From contig CAKAKS010000291.1 in the NCBI GenBank assembly GCA_916700875.1, positions 1-64,000 on the forward strand: a stretch of DNA of 64,000 bases, given 5' to 3'. Positions 63,801 through 64,000 of the stretch are shown here, one piece after another. A program made the position numbers and the translations under genes. The notes below the pieces were generated by a model. That model ran no database searches and was not told the DNA's origin. It was given only the letters and a program-made list of their open reading frames with translations. This DNA is from Sebastes aleutianus (taxonomy: Eukaryota; Chordata; Actinopteri; Perciformes; Sebastidae). Position 1 is the stretch's first letter. Every line of letters begins with the position of its first letter.

Positions 63801-64000
63801 AAATTCTAGTAATTAATAATCTCATTTTATAGTTGTTTAATTATTTAAAAGGTATCATTGCTTTTCAGGAAATGTTGTATGTAACACTTGCAATTACAAC
63901 TCATTTAATTCTACAGGTTTTAGCTCAGAAGAAGATGCACCTACGCCCAAACACAGAAAGAGGACGTACATGAACCAGCCCCACCTGCGTTTTGAGATCA
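33505..64000 (+). CDS. kmt2b: Histone-lysine N-methyltransferase 2B (MLL2/MLL4-type), 5' part, cut by the window edge
   Basis: At least 31 coding exons encode about 2856 residues before the edge. Exons: 33505-33831, 39571-41044, 41371-41525, 41825-41911, 42996-43152, 45593-45863, 46139-46200, 46367-46609, 47948-48057, 51216-52058, 52867-52980, 53158-53304, 53499-53591, 53807-53924, 54133-54246, 54621-54808, 54988-55089, 55331-55441, 55697-55773, 55935-56104, 56992-57077, 57310-57444, 57607-57765, 57934-58051, 58172-58250, 58431-58594, 58825-58986, 59804-62177, 62983-63108, 63420-63538, 63917 onward. Phases agree throughout. KMT2B is the catalytic subunit of a nuclear COMPASS-like complex that methylates histone H3 lysine 4. 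KMT2B rather than KMT2A is indicated by the start (MAAS...ARFPGRP...ALLRLLG), by SARSSRVIKTPKRF, and by PRIKHVCRAAAVALGQ with MVPDDIPRLSALPL. The end (QPHLRFEI) is the start of FYRC; the rest of FYRC and SET lie outside. Teleosts have two kmt2b copies; which one this is cannot be told. Confidence 0.97.
34024..35606 (+). repeat. Three-copy tandem repeat of about 470-570 bp units
   Basis: Copies at about 34024-34493, 34494-35034 and 35035-35606. Each starts GTTAAGCT(G/T)CAGATTG, runs through CTTCTGCAGATATTAATAG, AAAGACCATTA and CTTCCCACACTGTGCA, and ends TTTA(T/C)TTTAAGGAAAGT. They differ by small deletions; copy 1 lacks part of the segment that in copies 2 and 3 contains CCCAACTT...ACTTGAATTTAC. 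Confidence 0.85.
36559..37071 (+). mobile_element. hAT-like element, orientation 1
   Basis: Begins TAGGGATGCAACGATT and ends CGGTGCATCCTTA, with flanks TTCCAAAC and TTACAACC (6 of 8 identical) as a degraded 8-bp target duplication. The ends are rich in TATCGG motifs. The interior is AT-rich and non-coding. It is homologous in reverse orientation to 38629-39049. Confidence 0.7.
38629..39049 (-). mobile_element. hAT-like element, orientation 2
   Basis: Begins TAGGGATGCACAGAAACC and ends TTGGTGCATTCATA. The flanks GTGCCCGC and GTGCCAAC match at 6 of 8 positions. Its interior reads in reverse the same sequence as 36559-37071 (for example ACACTGGTATCGGATCGGTA here against GTACCGATCCGATACCAGTG there). 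Confidence 0.7.
39571..41044 (+). other. kmt2b: kmt2b exon 2: large disordered N-terminal region
   Basis: A 1474-bp exon encoding about residues 110-601, rich in Lys, Ser, Arg and Pro and probably unstructured. Conserved islands: the acidic start EEDFTGFGTTTV, SARSSRVIKTPKRFLNEE near residue 435, and SHVEIYKNLKKLTLKL near 520, which aligns with SEAHLKIYESVL of human KMT2B. Basic clusters KRARRRRRS and KKKGRP could contact DNA, but no textbook AT-hook triplet is visible. The donor is AATA|GTAAGA. Confidence 0.88.
41371..43152 (+). other. kmt2b: kmt2b exons 3-5: conserved linker before CXXC
   Basis: Exon 3 encodes NKTMLHLLKKAKVQLIKIDQ (human EKMFSLLKRAKVQLFKIDQ). Exon 4 is a short basic exon. 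Exon 5 encodes GPRIKHVCRAAAVALGQPRA and MVPDDIPRLSALPLHERE, almost identical to human KMT2B. These motifs give the strongest assignment to KMT2B over KMT2A in this half of the protein. Confidence 0.92.
43838..44384. mobile_element. Long palindromic (foldback) element in kmt2b intron 5
   Basis: The two halves are imperfect reverse complements across about 547 bp. Outer arms are TTACTCACCCCGTGTTACCT on the left against AGGTAACACGGAGTGAGAAA on the right. Inner arms are ATCCAAGTCTCATAAATCCA on the left against AATGAGACTTGGATTGTAC on the right, meeting near 44100-44160. There is no coding frame. A MITE with very long terminal inverted repeats is most likely. Confidence 0.8.
45593..46609 (+). other. 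kmt2b: kmt2b exons 6-8: CXXC zinc finger and basic region
   Basis: Exon 6 opens with an acidic run (DVADDDDDIADQ), then an Arg-rich segment (RRRRGRGRGHRLRRKK) and the CXXC domain from about residue 789: CGRCKGC, QQDCARCINCRDKPKFGG, then exon 7 completes RQCCVYRKCDRIEKAKMER. All eight zinc-binding cysteines and the KFGG loop that recognises unmethylated CpG are present. Exon 8 is a Ser/Glu-rich spacer. Confidence 0.95.
46700..47110. repeat. AAAT-rich low-complexity tract in kmt2b intron 8
   Basis: An AT-rich stretch dominated by AAATAAAT units, including an uninterrupted run near 46862-46888. Confidence 0.75.
47703..47930 (-). repeat. Retroposon ending about 20 bp before the exon 9 acceptor
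   Basis: AGAATCAGAATT, a GAAGAAGAAAG tract and CTTTATTAATCCCCGAGGGG form the reverse-strand 3' end of a common fish retroposon. The body continues (GGGCGCCTGTCAGGGGCAGC on the other strand) to near TTTGATGCCTTG, leaving very little unique sequence before the exon at 47948. Confidence 0.65.
47948..48057 (+). other. kmt2b: kmt2b exon 9
   Basis: A 110-bp exon encoding about 37 residues (DLAPDDCGWLPDDPSIEPVK, then a basic RRLFSKGVGSRTRANK). It corrects the phase from exon 8 (1) to exon 10 (0), which supports its use. It has no obvious counterpart in human KMT2B, so it is less certain than its neighbours. Confidence 0.7.
48058..51215 (+). other. kmt2b: kmt2b intron 9 (3.2 kb)
   Basis: No further exon was recognised. 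It contains a MITE-like segment at about 48520-48690 (GTGTGTAGGATTTGG at one end, CTACACACTGGTCCTTTAAA at the other) and a reverse-orientation hAT-like element at about 48960-49295 related to 22921-23208. Near 50447 lies a TTAGGGCTGCACAATTAAT fragment. Confidence 0.6.
48960..49295 (-). mobile_element. hAT-like MITE, reverse copy of the 22921-23208 family
   Basis: Reverse complement carries TGCAACAATTAATCGATTAG, ACAGTAAACTGAATGTCTTT and CAAAACAAGACATTTG in the same order as the copy at 22921-23208. The ends are rich in ATTAATCGATT. Confidence 0.65.
51216..52058 (+). other. kmt2b: kmt2b exon 10: Pro/His/Gln/Leu-rich exon with internal duplication
   Basis: Encodes 281 residues (about 963-1243). 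The first two thirds are rich in Pro, Ser, His and Leu and contain a repeated motif: LHRLPDFILQSARHL (51318-51362) and LHRLPQTLVQSALHL (51567-51611). The end is acidic and then conserved: KYKIRVDFK joins exon 11 EDCAVQNVWLMGG, matching HRVRVDFKEDCDLENVWLMGG of human KMT2B. Confidence 0.85.
52095..52623. mobile_element. hAT-like element with 8-bp target duplication and internal GC-rich satellite
   Basis: Perfect 12-bp inverted ends TAGGGTTGGGCG and CGCCCAACCCTA, flanked by a perfect 8-bp duplication ATTTATAT (52087-52094 and 52624-52631). Element length is 529 bp. The 8-bp duplication and TAGGG ends are hAT hallmarks. The interior contains the 12-bp tandem array annotated separately; the open frames across it are repeat artefacts. 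It is in kmt2b intron 10, starting 37 bp after the donor. Confidence 0.88.
52209..52352. repeat. 12-bp tandem array, unit GGGCGATCGGCC
   Basis: Nearly identical 12-bp units, about eleven to twelve copies, with degenerate units at the right end (GGGCGATCAGCT). The unit is built around the palindrome CGATCG and is fully CpG-dense, in sharp contrast to the flanking AT-rich DNA. Confidence 0.92.
52867..54808 (+). other. kmt2b: kmt2b exons 11-16: three PHD fingers
   Basis: PHD1 runs CLLCASKGRHE / MIFCQICCEPFHSFC ... WCCRRC. PHD2 runs CHVCGRRSKSSK / PVLQCRRCQTSYHPSCLGP ... WVCMTC. PHD3 runs CPDC ... GNFCTICHKCYKDNSQHSEM / VQCSACSHWIHHTCGGLSDE ... FTCSPC. All zinc ligands appear present. PHD3 of KMT2A/B reads H3K4me3 through an aromatic cage; here one cage position differs (see findings). 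Residues about 1268-1440. Confidence 0.95.
54988..56104 (+). other. kmt2b: kmt2b exons 17-20: bromodomain region
   Basis: Encodes the segment after PHD3 that forms the KMT2 bromodomain: KFKGGGYTSIKAFHADVVSV, RARYVKVIEQVFSWFPAS, and GMLPEAVLPPSKEHSYAQW, which aligns with NGVLPNAVLPPSLDHVYAQW of human KMT2B. MLL-type bromodomains are divergent and the human one is not known to bind acetyl-lysine strongly. Confidence 0.88.
56300..56475 (+). mobile_element. tRNA-derived SINE
   Basis: An A-box-like TGGTAGAGCGG near 56303-56313 and a B-box GGTTCAGTCCC at 56339-56349 are spaced as in a tRNA gene. They are followed by a tail ending CTATATAAATGAAGTCCA. Part of the same tail (GTGAATGGG and AATGAGAGG, TGTAAAGCGC) occurs at about 32080-32130. 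It is in kmt2b intron 20. It is not a functional tRNA: the cloverleaf is degraded. Confidence 0.75.
56632..56888. repeat. 21-bp minisatellite in kmt2b intron 20
   Basis: About twelve 21-bp units containing TATTGTATCAAACAGATCT, alternating between CAGATCTGT and CAGATCTCT variants. One frame reads a perfect heptad YQTDLLL, an artefact of period 21. Confidence 0.93.
56992..57765 (+). other. kmt2b: kmt2b exons 21-23: extended PHD (ePHD) finger
   Basis: CALCQRSGDYAPK / DSGRLLYLGQNEWAHINCCL (exon 22) and RCDRCGQSGATVGCCLSTCQ with NFHFMCARAQNC (exon 23) make the C4HC3-type ePHD typical of KMT2 proteins, closely matching the human sequence QCALCLKYGDADSKEAGRLL onward. Confidence 0.95.
57934..58594 (+). 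other. kmt2b: kmt2b exons 24-26: FYRN domain
   Basis: RRVYVDFDGINLRRKFLTGL leads into GSLQIQKLGVLSELSSNGRM and YPVGYQCSRLYWSTVDPRRR, the FYRN domain. FYRN pairs with FYRC after taspase processing to hold the N- and C-terminal halves together. The domain ends NHTIVHSP, as in human NQTIVHSP. Confidence 0.95.
60592..60612 (+). other. kmt2b: Taspase-1-like cleavage site QLDGADG
   Basis: Encodes Q2219-L-D-G-A-D-G. KMT2A/B are cut by taspase 1 at Q-[FILV]-D|G-x-D-D; human KMT2B has QLDGVDDG. The cleavage Asp-Gly pair is kept, but the second Asp of the DD pair is Gly here. Confidence 0.75.
61054..61119 (+). repeat. kmt2b: In-frame 18-bp tandem repeat encoding SPERSP
   Basis: Four units, the last partial, of TCTCCAGAGCGTAGTCCA inside exon 28 encode SPERSPSPERSPSPERSP, then PPERK. 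The period is a multiple of three, so the frame is kept. A short polymorphic-looking phospho-site array is possible. Confidence 0.9.
62538..62826. mobile_element. hAT-like MITE in kmt2b intron 28
   Basis: Ends TAGGGCTGTCC and GGCCAGCCCTA; flanks CTGTTTAT (62530-62537) and CTGTCTAT (62827-62834) match at 7 of 8 positions, an 8-bp target duplication. The subterminal parts are inverted (TCTTAGTTGACTAA and TTAGTCAACTAAG). Length 289 bp, no coding frame. Confidence 0.8.
62983..64000 (+). other. kmt2b: kmt2b exons 29-31: linker to FYRC, cut at the window end
   Basis: Exon 29 encodes GARVKAPTMTDILDMD (human SRVRMKTPTVRGVLDLD). Exon 30 encodes HMWVSAPHGDLSEWGPYSG (human LLLESQWHHYSGEASSSEEE). Exon 31 encodes FSSEEDAPTPKHRKRTYMNQ, then PHLRFEI, the first residues of FYRC (human GPHLRFEISSEDG). 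The coding frame is open at base 64000. Confidence 0.92.

Overview
The window is vertebrate nuclear DNA, almost certainly from a teleost (probably percomorph) fish. All genes found are split by GT-AG introns, and their proteins match vertebrate families exon by exon. The spaces between are full of repeat families typical of fish: TTAA-flanked piggyBac-like MITEs, hAT-like elements, a Tc1/mariner-like element, tRNA-derived SINEs, retroposon tails and minisatellites. No rRNA, CRISPR array or prokaryotic feature was found.

Layout, all genes on the + strand. (1) 1-2600: intergenic, dominated by two copies of one dispersed repeat. (2) 2707-4871: a small four-exon gene for an unrecognised type II membrane protein with a coiled coil. 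(3) 4872-9795: intergenic, with a complete 941-bp TA-flanked DNA transposon and a roughly 0.7-kb minisatellite. (4) 9796-18837: a seven-exon HCN pacemaker-channel gene that is complete to the cyclic-nucleotide-binding domain and then stops. (5) 18838-23300: intergenic, including a piggyBac-like insertion whose empty site can be read directly. (6) 23301-27471: ndufv1, the 51-kDa NADH/FMN subunit of mitochondrial complex I, 10 coding exons. (7) 27472-29742: intergenic and 5' intron of the next gene, with a CpG-rich promoter between two inverted copies of a retroposon. (8) 29743-31494: a four-coding-exon C2H2 zinc-finger gene. (9) 33505-64000: the 5' 31 coding exons of kmt2b, a trithorax-type H3K4 methyltransferase. 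It runs from the menin-binding N terminus through CXXC, three PHD fingers, bromodomain region, extended PHD, FYRN and the taspase region, and is cut by the window edge just as FYRC begins. The SET domain lies outside.

The genes do not form a pathway: a plasma-membrane channel, a mitochondrial enzyme subunit and two nuclear chromatin or DNA-binding proteins happen to be neighbours. I found no new multi-gene system. The observations most worth checking are a replaced aromatic-cage tyrosine in the KMT2B PHD3, a variant taspase-1 site, the tail-less HCN channel, the orphan coiled-coil membrane protein, a roughly 550-bp palindrome in a kmt2b intron, and several transposons with legible target sites.
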